Assembly (NCBI GenBank): GCA_903875045.1
Contig: CAIQUS010000218.1
Coordinates: 1 to 38,023, forward strand
Direction: 5' to 3'
DNA length: 38,023 nt
From: an uncultured Bacteroidales bacterium
GTDB taxonomy: Bacteria; Bacteroidota; Bacteroidia; Bacteroidales; FEN-979
Position numbers and translations under genes: made by a program. Under the pieces are notes generated by a model that saw only the letters and a list, made by a program, of their open reading frames with translations, was not told the origin of the DNA and did no database searches. Shown piece after piece: positions 8,051-15,525 of this stretch (positions are counted from its first letter, which is position 1; each line of letters starts with the position of its first letter).

Positions 8051-9405
8051 CCAATATTGATATCCCGGGGATCCGGGGATTTGACGTTTACCGCGCACAC
8101 GGTGGTTATGCTGCCGTGGAAAAAGCTTTACGGGAGATGTCGGTAGCGGAGGTGGGCACGGAAGTTAACCGTTCGGGTTTAAGAGGCCGTGGAGGCGCCG
8201 GTTTCCCGACCGGGCTCAAGTGGAGTTTCCTCGACCGGAAATCGGACAAGCCACGCTATCTTGTTTGCAATGCCGATGAAAGTGAACCCGGAACCTTCAA
8301 GGACCGTTATTTAATGCAGCATTTGCCGCATTTACTCATCGAAGGCCTGATTATTTCCAGCTATGCCCTTGGCGTGAATACATGTTATATATACATCCGG
8401 GGGGAGTTTAAATACCTGGTCGGGATTCTGGAAAAGGCAATCCGGGAGGCCCGTCAGCATGGTTTTCTCGGGGAACGGATCCTGGGAACCGGTTTTTCAC
8501 TTAACATTTATGTCCATCCCGGTGCCGGTGCCTATATTTGTGGGGAAGAAACGGCCTTGCTTGAATCATTGGAAGGGAAAAGGGGAAATCCACGCATCAA
8601 GCCGCCGTTTCCGGCTTTCAAAGGATTATATGGTTGCCCGACAGTGGTCAATAATGTAGAAACCCTTGCAACAGTCGGCCCGATCATCAATATGGGAGGA
8701 GAAGCGTATTCAAAGTACGGGCGTGGCAAAAGTACGGGTACCAAGCTGATTTCAGCCTGTGGAAACATCAACAAACCGGGGGTGTACGAAATTGAGATGG
8801 GCCTTCCGGTGGAGGATTTTATTTTTTCACCGGAATATTGTGGAGGTATATCGAATGATAAATATTTGAAAGCAGTGATTCCCGGCGGCTCTTCGGTGCC
8901 GATTCTTCCGGCCGACCTGATATTGAATACGGTAAAAGGCGAAAAACGGCTGATGAGCTATGAATCCCTGGCCGATGGTGATTTCGTAAGTGGTACCATG
9001 CTTGGATCAGGAGGGTTTATCGTGTTTGACGAAGATGCCTGCATCGTTCGCAATACCTGGAACCTGACTCATTTTTACCGTCATGAATCGTGCGGACAAT
9101 GTTCTCCATGCCGGGAAGGAACCGGCTGGATGGAGAAGATTTTATACAGGATCGAACATGGTCAGGGCAAAATGTCCGACATCGATCTGCTGGTCAGGGT
9201 TGCAAAGAATATTGAAGGAAACACGATTTGTCCGCTCGGTGATGCAGCAGCCTGGCCGGTTGCGAGCGCCATAAGGCATTTCCGGAGGGAGTTTGAATAC
9301 CATGTCAAACATCCTGAGGTGGTGAAAAATATTCATCACGGAGCGATTGAATTAAATGCCGAACTCATGGGTCCGGATTCGGGAACAGGGATTAAGTACT
9401 GGTAG
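8029..9405 (+). CDS. nuoF: NADH-quinone oxidoreductase subunit F (FMN and NADH site)
   Basis: 51-kDa-type subunit, where NADH is oxidised by FMN and electrons enter cluster N3. 458 residues. The glycine-rich nucleotide loop GRGGAGFPTG is at about 53-62. DESEPGTFKDR and the FMN-site GAGAYICGEETAL follow. The N3 ligands are C355, C358 and C361 (ESCGQCSPCREGT) and C401 (NTICPLGD). No fused thioredoxin-like domain. Intact NADH-binding features argue that this complex takes electrons from NADH rather than only ferredoxin. Confidence 0.97.
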   Translation: MGGKILLTNIDIPGIRGFDVYRAHGGYAAVEKALREMSVAEVGTEVNRSGLRGRGGAGFPTGLKWSFLDRKSDKPRYLVCNADESEPGTFKDRYLMQHLPHLLIEGLIISSYALGVNTCYIYIRGEFKYLVGILEKAIREARQHGFLGERILGTGFSLNIYVHPGAGAYICGEETALLESLEGKRGNPRIKPPFPAFKGLYGCPTVVNNVETLATVGPIINMGGEAYSKYGRGKSTGTKLISACGNINKPGVYEIEMGLPVEDFIFSPEYCGGISNDKYLKAVIPGGSSVPILPADLILNTVKGEKRLMSYESLADGDFVSGTMLGSGGFIVFDEDACIVRNTWNLTHFYRHESCGQCSPCREGTGWMEKILYRIEHGQGKMSDIDLLVRVAKNIEGNTICPLGDAAAWPVASAIRHFRREFEYHVKHPEVVKNIHHGAIELNAELMGPDSGTGIKYW

Positions 9406-9454
9406 CGTGCGCTAGCCCAGCACTTAAGTGCGGGGATATACACCAAGAGATACA

Positions 9455-10420
9455 ATGAAGGTAACGATAGATAACATCCAGGTTGAAGTTGAAGATGGGA
9501 GCACCATTCTTCAGGCAGCGCGCAAGATTGGCGGCAAGGTTGTTCCGCCTGCCATGTGCTACTATTCGAAGTTGAAGGGATCTGGTGGAAAATGCCGGAC
9601 ATGTCTGGTAAAAGTAGCCCAGTCATCGGCCAAAGATCCACGCCCCATGCCGAAACTGGTGGCGTCGTGCAGCACTCCGGTCCAGGATGGCATGGTGGTG
9701 CAAAATCTGACCTCTCCTGAAGTGATCGAAGCACGCAAGGGAATTGTTGAATTCCTGCTGCTCAACCATCCGCTCGACTGCCCCGTTTGCGACCAGGCGG
9801 GCGAGTGCGACCTCCAGGACCTGAGTTTTGGTTTCGGGATGGAGGAAACAGCAACCGAAGATGAACGCCGCGAATACCCGGTGATCGACATTGGCGACAA
9901 CATCAAACTTCACATGAACCGGTGCATACTTTGCTATCGCTGTGTTTACACAGCCGATCAGCTCACTGATAAACGGCTGCACGGTGTTTTGTACCGGGGG
10001 GATGTTTCGGAAATAAGTACTTTTATCAGCAATGCAGTTACCAACGAGTTTTCGGGAAATGTGATCGATGTTTGTCCGGTGGGGGCGCTGACCGATAAAA
10101 CATTCCGTTTTAAAAGCAGGGTGTGGTTCCTGAAGCCAATGAATGCACATCGTGAATGTACAAAATGTTCCGGGAAAGTGGCTGCCTGGATGTTCGGAAA
10201 TGAAATTTACCGTATCACCGGGCGAAAGGACCAGTTTGGAGAAGTTGAAGAGTTTATATGCAACGAATGCCGTTTCGATAAGAAGAGCATTTCCGATTGG
10301 GTGATTGATGGCCCGCGCCATATCAAACGTCAGTCGGTGATCTCTGCGAACCATTATGAAGAGCTGAAGAAGCAGTCGGTGATCAAACCGATAGAGGGAT
10401 TTATGGAGAAACAAGAATAG
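9455..10420 (+). CDS. nuoG: Short NuoG-type iron-sulfur subunit (no molybdopterin domain)
   Basis: Electron-wire subunit linking NuoF to NuoI. 321 residues from the ATG at 9455, against roughly 680-910 in classical NuoG. Ligands in order: 2Fe-2S C35, C47, C50, C72; His-Cys3 4Fe-4S H105, C109, C112, C118 (HPLDCPVCDQAGEC); 4Fe-4S C157, C160, C163 and C207 (DVCPVG). A further pair of CxxC motifs follows: C235/C238 (ECTKC) and C269/C272 (ICNEC). It then stops, with no bis-MGD-type domain. This resembles the HoxU-like short subunits that I recall from many Bacteroidota operons. A TTG/GTG-type extension from 9428 is unlikely. The operon position between nuoF and nuoH supports the assignment. Confidence 0.92.
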   Translation: MKVTIDNIQVEVEDGSTILQAARKIGGKVVPPAMCYYSKLKGSGGKCRTCLVKVAQSSAKDPRPMPKLVASCSTPVQDGMVVQNLTSPEVIEARKGIVEFLLLNHPLDCPVCDQAGECDLQDLSFGFGMEETATEDERREYPVIDIGDNIKLHMNRCILCYRCVYTADQLTDKRLHGVLYRGDVSEISTFISNAVTNEFSGNVIDVCPVGALTDKTFRFKSRVWFLKPMNAHRECTKCSGKVAAWMFGNEIYRITGRKDQFGEVEEFICNECRFDKKSISDWVIDGPRHIKRQSVISANHYEELKKQSVIKPIEGFMEKQE

Positions 10421-10457
10421 TTCAAAGGGCAATTTGACTTTTGATTTTTTATACGAT

Positions 10458-11480
10458 ATGATTGCACAAATAATATATAAAGCATTGCTTGCCAGTTTCA
10501 TCCTGGTGTTAAGCCTGTTGGTGGCGATGTATTCCACGCTTATTGAAAGGAAAGTGGCCGGGTGGTTTCAGGACCGTCACGGGCCCAATCGTGCCGGCCC
10601 CTGGGGACTGCTTCAACCGCTGGCCGACGGAGCCAAGCTTTTTTTCAAGGAGGAGTTCATGCCCCTTTCGGCCGACAAGTTCCTTTACATCCTCGGGCCC
10701 TCACTCACCATGTTCATTGCCTTGCTCACCAGTGCCGCCATTCCGTGGGGTCCCGACCTGATCATCAACGGTGCAGCTTACCCGCTGCAGGTGGCTGATG
10801 TAAACATCGGGATCCTTTACGTCTTCGCCATCCTTTCCATCGGGGTGTATGGCATCATGATCGGAGGATGGGCATCCAACAACAAATATGCGCTGCTTGG
10901 GGCGGTGCGGGCCTCTTCCCAGATGATCAGCTACGAATTGGCCATGAGTTTGTCAATTATTACGATTGTCATGATGACCGGTTCGCTCAGCATGCGCGAA
11001 ATTGTAGCACAGCAGCAGGGATTCAACTGGAACATTATTTATCAGCCCCTGGGATTTCTGATCTTCCTGATTTGTGCCTTTGCCGAAACCAACCGGGCCC
11101 CGTTCGATCTGCCCGAATGTGAAACCGAACTGGTGGGTGGATATCATACGGAATACAGCAGCATGAAACTGGGCTTTTATCTTTTTGCCGAATATATCAA
11201 CATGTTCATCTCAGGTGCAGTGATGGCAACTTTGTTTTTAGGAGGATACCATTTCCCGGGACTGGATAAACTGGGGCTTTCACCCAATGTTTTTGCCTTT
11301 GTGAGTTTCATGGTGCTCTTTACCAAAATAACTTTATTCGGATTTATTTACATGTGGATCCGCTGGACCCTACCCCGTTTCCGGTACGACCAGCTGATGA
11401 AACTTGGATGGAAAAGCCTGATACCACTGGCGATTTTGAATGTGGTGGTCACCGGAGTCGTGATATTGTTAAACCAATGA
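10458..11480 (+). CDS. nuoH: NADH-quinone oxidoreductase subunit H
   Basis: Membrane subunit that docks the hydrophilic arm and forms part of the quinone tunnel. 340 residues from the ATG at 10458, about eight transmembrane helices. Family motifs: ERKVAGWFQDRHGPNRAGPWG, GLLQPLADGAKLFFKEE, and AETNRAPFDLPECETELVGGYHTEY with its acidic cluster. Its TGA overlaps the nuoI ATG in an ATGA junction, which indicates coupled translation. Confidence 0.97.
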   Translation: MIAQIIYKALLASFILVLSLLVAMYSTLIERKVAGWFQDRHGPNRAGPWGLLQPLADGAKLFFKEEFMPLSADKFLYILGPSLTMFIALLTSAAIPWGPDLIINGAAYPLQVADVNIGILYVFAILSIGVYGIMIGGWASNNKYALLGAVRASSQMISYELAMSLSIITIVMMTGSLSMREIVAQQQGFNWNIIYQPLGFLIFLICAFAETNRAPFDLPECETELVGGYHTEYSSMKLGFYLFAEYINMFISGAVMATLFLGGYHFPGLDKLGLSPNVFAFVSFMVLFTKITLFGFIYMWIRWTLPRFRYDQLMKLGWKSLIPLAILNVVVTGVVILLNQ

Positions 11481-12052
11481 AAAATCTTACAACCCGATCA
11501 AAAATAGTTTCCAATAAACAGATGACGTTCTGGGAAAGGATCTATTTCCCTGCGATCCTGAACGGAATGCGCATTACCTTTGGACATCTCTTCCGCAGAA
11601 AGACAACTGTCCAGTATCCCGAGGTAAAGCGCGAATTTTCTGATATTTATCGCGGGAAACATGTGCTGAAGCGTGATGATGAGGGACGTGAACGCTGTAC
11701 CGCCTGCGGACTTTGTGCTGTTGCATGTCCGGCCGAGGCGATCACCATGGTAGCGGCCGAACGGAAACCCGGCGAAGAACATCTTTACCGGGAAGAAAAA
11801 TATGCGACGGTGTACGAGATCAACATGCTGCGTTGCATTTTTTGCGGCGATTGCGAAGAAGCCTGTCCGAAGGAGGCTATCTTTTTGACGAAGGAAATTG
11901 TAAAGTCGGAATATGAGCGCGGCAAATTCATTTATGGCAAAGCCGAACTCGTTGAGCCGTCGGATCCGGCCAGGCGGATCGATATCTCAAAACGGCAAAC
12001 ACCGGAAGTTCTGGCGTTTAAGAAAAACAAAAAATTTAAACACAACAAATAA
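11477..12052 (+). CDS. nuoI: NADH-quinone oxidoreductase subunit I (N6a/N6b)
   Basis: Ferredoxin-like subunit passing electrons to NuoB. 191 residues from the ATG at 11477, which forms an ATGA overlap with nuoH; the frame is open further upstream but those codons lie within nuoH. Two CxxCxxCxxxC motifs give two 4Fe-4S clusters: C74, C77, C80 (with C130) and C120, C123, C126 (with C84). An amphipathic N-terminal segment (TFWERIYFPAILNGMRITF) matches the family's membrane-surface helix. The tail is Lys-rich (KKNKKFKHNK). Confidence 0.97.
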   Translation: MKNLTTRSKIVSNKQMTFWERIYFPAILNGMRITFGHLFRRKTTVQYPEVKREFSDIYRGKHVLKRDDEGRERCTACGLCAVACPAEAITMVAAERKPGEEHLYREEKYATVYEINMLRCIFCGDCEEACPKEAIFLTKEIVKSEYERGKFIYGKAELVEPSDPARRIDISKRQTPEVLAFKKNKKFKHNK

Positions 12053-12057
12053 TAAGC

Positions 12058-12558
12058 GTGTTCACTCAATACATATTCCACTTCCTCAGCATCATGGCCC
12101 TTTTTTCTGCCGTTATGGTGCTTGCTTCGAAAAAGCCGATTCATTCCGTGCTTTTTCTGACACTTACATTTTTTTCCATTGCCGGTCATTACGTTTTGCT
12201 GAATGCCCAGTTTCTGGCGGTGGTGCATGTCATCGTTTATGCCGGGGCCATCATGGTGCTGTTCCTGTTTACAGTGATGCTGCTCAACCTCAACCATGAC
12301 GAACGATCACCAAAACCGATGTGGGTGAACATCATGGCCTTTATTGCAGGAGGAATGCTGATGCTCACACTGATCGGCATTTTCAGGGGTTATGATATCC
12401 AGTCGGCACAGGACCCGATGACGACCCAGATCGGATTGGTGAAAAACCTTGGTAAGATTCTATACCATGATTACCTGATCCCCTTTGAACTTTCATCGGT
12501 GTTGTTTTTGACAGCGATGGTTGGGGCCGTGCTTCTTGGGAAGAAGGAACAGATATAA
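12058..12558 (+). CDS. nuoJ: NADH-quinone oxidoreductase subunit J
   Basis: Membrane subunit with five predicted transmembrane helices, contributing to the proton path near the hydrophilic arm. 166 residues with a GTG start at 12058, five bases after nuoI. The family segment AVVHVIVYAGAIMVLFLFTVMLLN is clear at about 55-78. GTG is chosen because the first helix begins there; the next in-frame ATG (12094) would cut into it. The spacer to nuoK is 665 bases and is occupied by a GxxExxY ORF and repeats. Confidence 0.95.
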   Translation: MFTQYIFHFLSIMALFSAVMVLASKKPIHSVLFLTLTFFSIAGHYVLLNAQFLAVVHVIVYAGAIMVLFLFTVMLLNLNHDERSPKPMWVNIMAFIAGGMLMLTLIGIFRGYDIQSAQDPMTTQIGLVKNLGKILYHDYLIPFELSSVLFLTAMVGAVLLGKKEQI

Positions 12559-12567
12559 ATGAATAAC

Positions 12568-12591
12568 GAATATTGATCAACGAAATTTGAA
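12568..12591. repeat. Left copy of 24-bp inverted repeat flanking the nuoJ-nuoK insert
   Basis: Starts GAATATTGATCAACGAAA. Its reverse complement matches 13186-13209 at 23 of 24 positions. The pair encloses the GxxExxY ORF and its downstream palindromic block. Part of the word also occurs near 5124. Confidence 0.8.
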
Positions 12592-12645
12592 TATGACTAT
12601 CCGTTTGCATACCTAATCAAACCAAACATTGTAAAATATTTTTTT

Positions 12646-13023
12646 ATGACAGAAAATGAGATTTCAGAAAAGGTAATCGGTTGTGCAATTGAGGTTCATA
12701 AATCACTCGGACCGGGTTTGCTTGAAAGCGCTTACCTTGAGTGCTTATTTTACGAATTACAAAAGGCTGGTCTAAAAGTTGAAAAGCAAAAGCCTTTGCC
12801 ATAAGTTTACAAGGAAGTAAAGTTGGACGTTGGATACCGTATAGATATAGTTGTTGAAGGGAAAGTAATCATTGAACTAAAGTCTGTTGATGCGTTAAAC
12901 GAAATTCATATTGCACAGGTTTTAACTTATTTGAAACTATCAGGTTGTAAATTAGGTTTATTGATGAATTTTAATGTTTTACGAGTTGTTGAAGGAATTA
13001 AAAGATTGGTTAACAATATTTAG
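12646..13023 (+). pseudogene. GxxExxY family protein gene with in-frame stop codon
   Basis: Read through as 125 residues, this is a GxxExxY family protein, a small PD-(D/E)XK nuclease-like family of unknown function frequent in Bacteroidota. The naming motif is seen in GPGLLESAYLE. The C-terminal half keeps GYRIDIVVEGKVIIELKSV with the Asp, Glu-x-Lys core, then HIAQVLTYLKLSGCKLGLLMNFN. Codon 53 is TAA (12802-12804), between KQKPLP and VYKEVKL. Relatives usually carry a hydrophobic residue there, so a single change from TTA would explain it. Everything after the stop is still in frame and looks functional, so the break is recent or an assembly error. It sits in the same orientation inside the nuo operon, between nuoJ and nuoK. 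Confidence 0.85.
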
Positions 13024-13117
13024 CTTTGCGGATCTCTGCGTAAAAACTCAGCGGTTCTCTGCGGTTAACCTTTTTTTAACGCAGAGTTACGCAAAGAAGC
13101 CGCAAAGAGGCGCAGAG
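13024..13117. repeat. Imperfect palindromic CTCTGCG-rich repeat after the GxxExxY ORF
   Basis: The left arm reads CTTTGCGGATCTCTGCGTAA and later CTCTGCGGTTAA. The right arm, in reverse complement, reads CTTTGCGGCTTCTTTGCGTAA and CTCTGCGTTAA. The centre is a T7 run near 13071-13077. The block starts at the first base after the GxxExxY stop codon. Similar CTCTGCG-type repeats are, as I recall, common companions of GxxExxY genes. Confidence 0.8.
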
Positions 13118-13185
13118 TATCTAAATATTAATTAGGTACACAAGCGGATAGTTATAAAAAACAAAACGATAAAATAAATTCTGAT

Positions 13186-13209
13186 TTCAAAATTCGTTGA
13201 TCAATATTC
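13186..13209. repeat. Right copy of 24-bp inverted repeat flanking the nuoJ-nuoK insert
   Basis: Reverse-complement partner of 12568-12591 with one mismatch. It ends 14 bases before the nuoK ATG. Confidence 0.8.
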
Positions 13210-13223
13210 AAAAAAATCACATA

Positions 13224-13541
13224 ATGATTACCCTCACCTCAATCCCCATTCATTATTACCTCGTCTTCTGTTCGGTCTTGTTCAGCATAGGGGTTGTCGG
13301 GGTGCTTATCAAACGCAATGCCCTGGTAATCCTCATGTCAATTGAGTTGATGATCAATTCAATCAATTTGCTGCTTGCTGCCTTTTCTGCCTATAACAAC
13401 GATCCGGCAGGACAGATTTTTGTATTTTTTATCATGGTCGTGGCGGCAGCGGAAGTTGCCATCGGGCTGGCCATTGTGGTGCTGATTTACAGAACAACCC
13501 ACTCCATAGATATCAATGTGCTCAATAAATTAAAATGGTGA
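13224..13541 (+). CDS. nuoK: NADH-quinone oxidoreductase subunit K
   Basis: Antiporter-linked small membrane subunit with three transmembrane helices. 105 residues from the ATG at 13224; a TTG extension from 13197 would run into the inverted repeat and is rejected. The two functionally important intramembrane glutamates are E41 (SIELMINSINLLL) and E77 (AAAEVAIGLAIVV). Length matches the family. It is separated from nuoJ by the GxxExxY insert, so its expression depends on readthrough or on a promoter inside the insert. Confidence 0.96.
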   Translation: MITLTSIPIHYYLVFCSVLFSIGVVGVLIKRNALVILMSIELMINSINLLLAAFSAYNNDPAGQIFVFFIMVVAAAEVAIGLAIVVLIYRTTHSIDINVLNKLKW

Positions 13542-13563
13542 TTATATTTTTTCAAACAAGAAT

Positions 13564-15522
13564 ATGACCGAAATTATCATACTGATCCCTCTCTTGCCTT
13601 TACTCGGTTTTCTGATACTTGGTATTGGCTTTCGAACCATTCCCAAAAAATGGACCACCCTCATCGGCCCCGGTACCATCCTTCTGTCCTTCATCCTTTC
13701 ACTAATAACCTTCATCAATACATTATCAAATCACCAAATTTTCATATTTTCAAATCAGCACATTAGCACATCAGCACATCAGCACATTTACACATCATCA
13801 CATTATCTTTTCCCCTGGATCCACATCGGCCCCCTCGACATACCCTTTGCATTTCTGGTTGACCCGCTTTCCTGTCTGATGCTGTTGATTGTGACCGGCG
13901 TCGGATTCATCATCCATGTTTATTCGGTTGGTTACATGAAAGATGACCCGGGTTTCAACCGTTTTTTTGCCTACATGAACCTTTTTGTCTTTTCCATGCT
14001 TTTGCTGGTGCTTGGAGCCAATTATCCAATCATGTTTATCGGGTGGGAGGGAGTAGGTCTTTGTTCCTACCTGCTTATCGGCTTCTGGTTTAAAAACCAG
14101 GAATTTAACAATGCCGCCAAGAAAGCTTTCATCATGAACCGGATTGGCGACCTGGGATTTCTCCTGGGGATGTTCCTGATTTTTACCACATTCAACACGT
14201 TGTCGTTTGAACAGGTTTTTGCTCAGGCAAAATCGATGCCCATGGGTGATGCAACAATCCTTGCCATTACCCTTCTCCTCTTTGTGGGAGCTGTAGGAAA
14301 GAGTGCTCAGATTCCGCTCTACACCTGGCTGCCCGACGCCATGGCAGGTCCCACGCCGGTTTCGGCACTCATCCACGCAGCAACGATGGTCACCGCCGGC
14401 GTTTATATGATCGCGCGGTCGAACATTCTATACGTACTGGCCCCAACCACCATGGCCGTCATCGGTATTACCGGACTGGCCACCGCCTTGTTTGCCGCTT
14501 CCATTGCGATTTTTCAGAATGACATCAAGAAAATCCTGGCATACTCCACTATCAGCCAGTTGGGCTACATGTTCGTTGGCCTTGGTGTTGGCGCTTTCAC
14601 CGGGGCGATGTTCCATTTAACCACTCACGCATTTTTCAAGGCACTCCTTTTTCTCGGTGCCGGCAGTGTGATCCATGCCATGGGGGGCGAACAGGATATC
14701 AGGAACATGGGCGGATTGCGTAACAAGTTACCAAAAACCTGGTGGACCTTTCTCATTGGCACCATTGCCATTGCAGGAATTCCGCCACTTTCAGGATTCT
14801 TTTCCAAAGATGAAATCCTGCTGCATCTTTTTGGCCATTCCGGCCCGATGTGGGTCATTGCCGTGACCGGATCGCTGATGACCGCATTTTACATGTTCCG
14901 TCTGCTCTATCTTACATTTTTCAGGAACTTCCGGGGAACAGATGAACAACTCCATCACCTCCACGAATCACCCCCGGTGATGACCACCCCCCTGATTGTG
15001 CTGGCGATGCTGGCTGCCGTCGGGGGATTGCTCAATATCCCGGAAATTTTCGGTGGAGGAAGCTGGCTTTCAGACTTCCTGGCGCCCGTTTTTGCTGATG
15101 CTGCTGCCATCGCCGTTCCGCCGGTATTGATGTCTCCGGCAACCGAATGGCTGCTCATGGGAATGACACTGGCAGGAGTCGGAGTCATGGTTTTCCTGGC
15201 CTGGAACCGCTATGTAAAACAGCAGCCGCAGCTGCTTCCCGATTCTGCCAGGCGGCCGTTCCCGGTGAAGTTGATTTCAAAAAAATACTACATTGATGAA
15301 CTCTATGATTTAATCATTTCCAAACCAGTACTCCGGATGTCACGGTTCCTGCATGAGGTTGTTGAACTTCGTCTGATCGACCGCATGGTGAACGGGGTAG
15401 GCAATATGGTTGTGTGGACTGGCAATACCGTTCGTTTCATCCAGACCGGAAATGTAGGTTTTTATATGTTTATCATGATTTTGGGGATCATTCTGATCCT
15501 GTTCCTTAATATTCTGATCTGA
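13564..15522 (+). CDS. nuoL: NADH-quinone oxidoreductase subunit L (antiporter-like)
   Basis: Distal proton-pumping subunit with the long lateral helix. 652 residues, slightly longer than the roughly 610-residue E. coli protein. Conserved features: GWEGVGLCSYLLIGFW with E162, the TWLPDAMAGPTPVSALIHAATMVTAGVY segment, and the C-terminal helix KKYYIDELYDLIISKP. The extra length is partly in the loop after the first helix, residues about 52-82, which is His/Ser/Thr-rich (NQHISTSAHQHIYTSSH) and is encoded by an octamer repeat (13757-13804). The frame is intact. Confidence 0.97.
   Translation: MTEIIILIPLLPLLGFLILGIGFRTIPKKWTTLIGPGTILLSFILSLITFINTLSNHQIFIFSNQHISTSAHQHIYTSSHYLFPWIHIGPLDIPFAFLVDPLSCLMLLIVTGVGFIIHVYSVGYMKDDPGFNRFFAYMNLFVFSMLLLVLGANYPIMFIGWEGVGLCSYLLIGFWFKNQEFNNAAKKAFIMNRIGDLGFLLGMFLIFTTFNTLSFEQVFAQAKSMPMGDATILAITLLLFVGAVGKSAQIPLYTWLPDAMAGPTPVSALIHAATMVTAGVYMIARSNILYVLAPTTMAVIGITGLATALFAASIAIFQNDIKKILAYSTISQLGYMFVGLGVGAFTGAMFHLTTHAFFKALLFLGAGSVIHAMGGEQDIRNMGGLRNKLPKTWWTFLIGTIAIAGIPPLSGFFSKDEILLHLFGHSGPMWVIAVTGSLMTAFYMFRLLYLTFFRNFRGTDEQLHHLHESPPVMTTPLIVLAMLAAVGGLLNIPEIFGGGSWLSDFLAPVFADAAAIAVPPVLMSPATEWLLMGMTLAGVGVMVFLAWNRYVKQQPQLLPDSARRPFPVKLISKKYYIDELYDLIISKPVLRMSRFLHEVVELRLIDRMVNGVGNMVVWTGNTVRFIQTGNVGFYMFIMILGIILILFLNILI
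13757..13804 (+). repeat. Octamer tandem repeat inside the nuoL reading frame
   Basis: Six consecutive 8-base units (AGCACATT, AGCACATC twice, AGCACATT, TACACATC, ATCACATT), 48 bases or exactly 16 codons. They are preceded by A/T-rich CAAAT-type words from about 13729. The same kind of word array is normally intergenic in Bacteroidota. It encodes nuoL residues about 65-81. Confidence 0.8.
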
Positions 15523-15525
15523 CCG

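Noticed and set aside
9623-10537. 304-codon minus-strand frame
   Set aside because: Lies fully antisense to nuoG, whose Cys motifs and operon position are decisive; its translation shows no family features.
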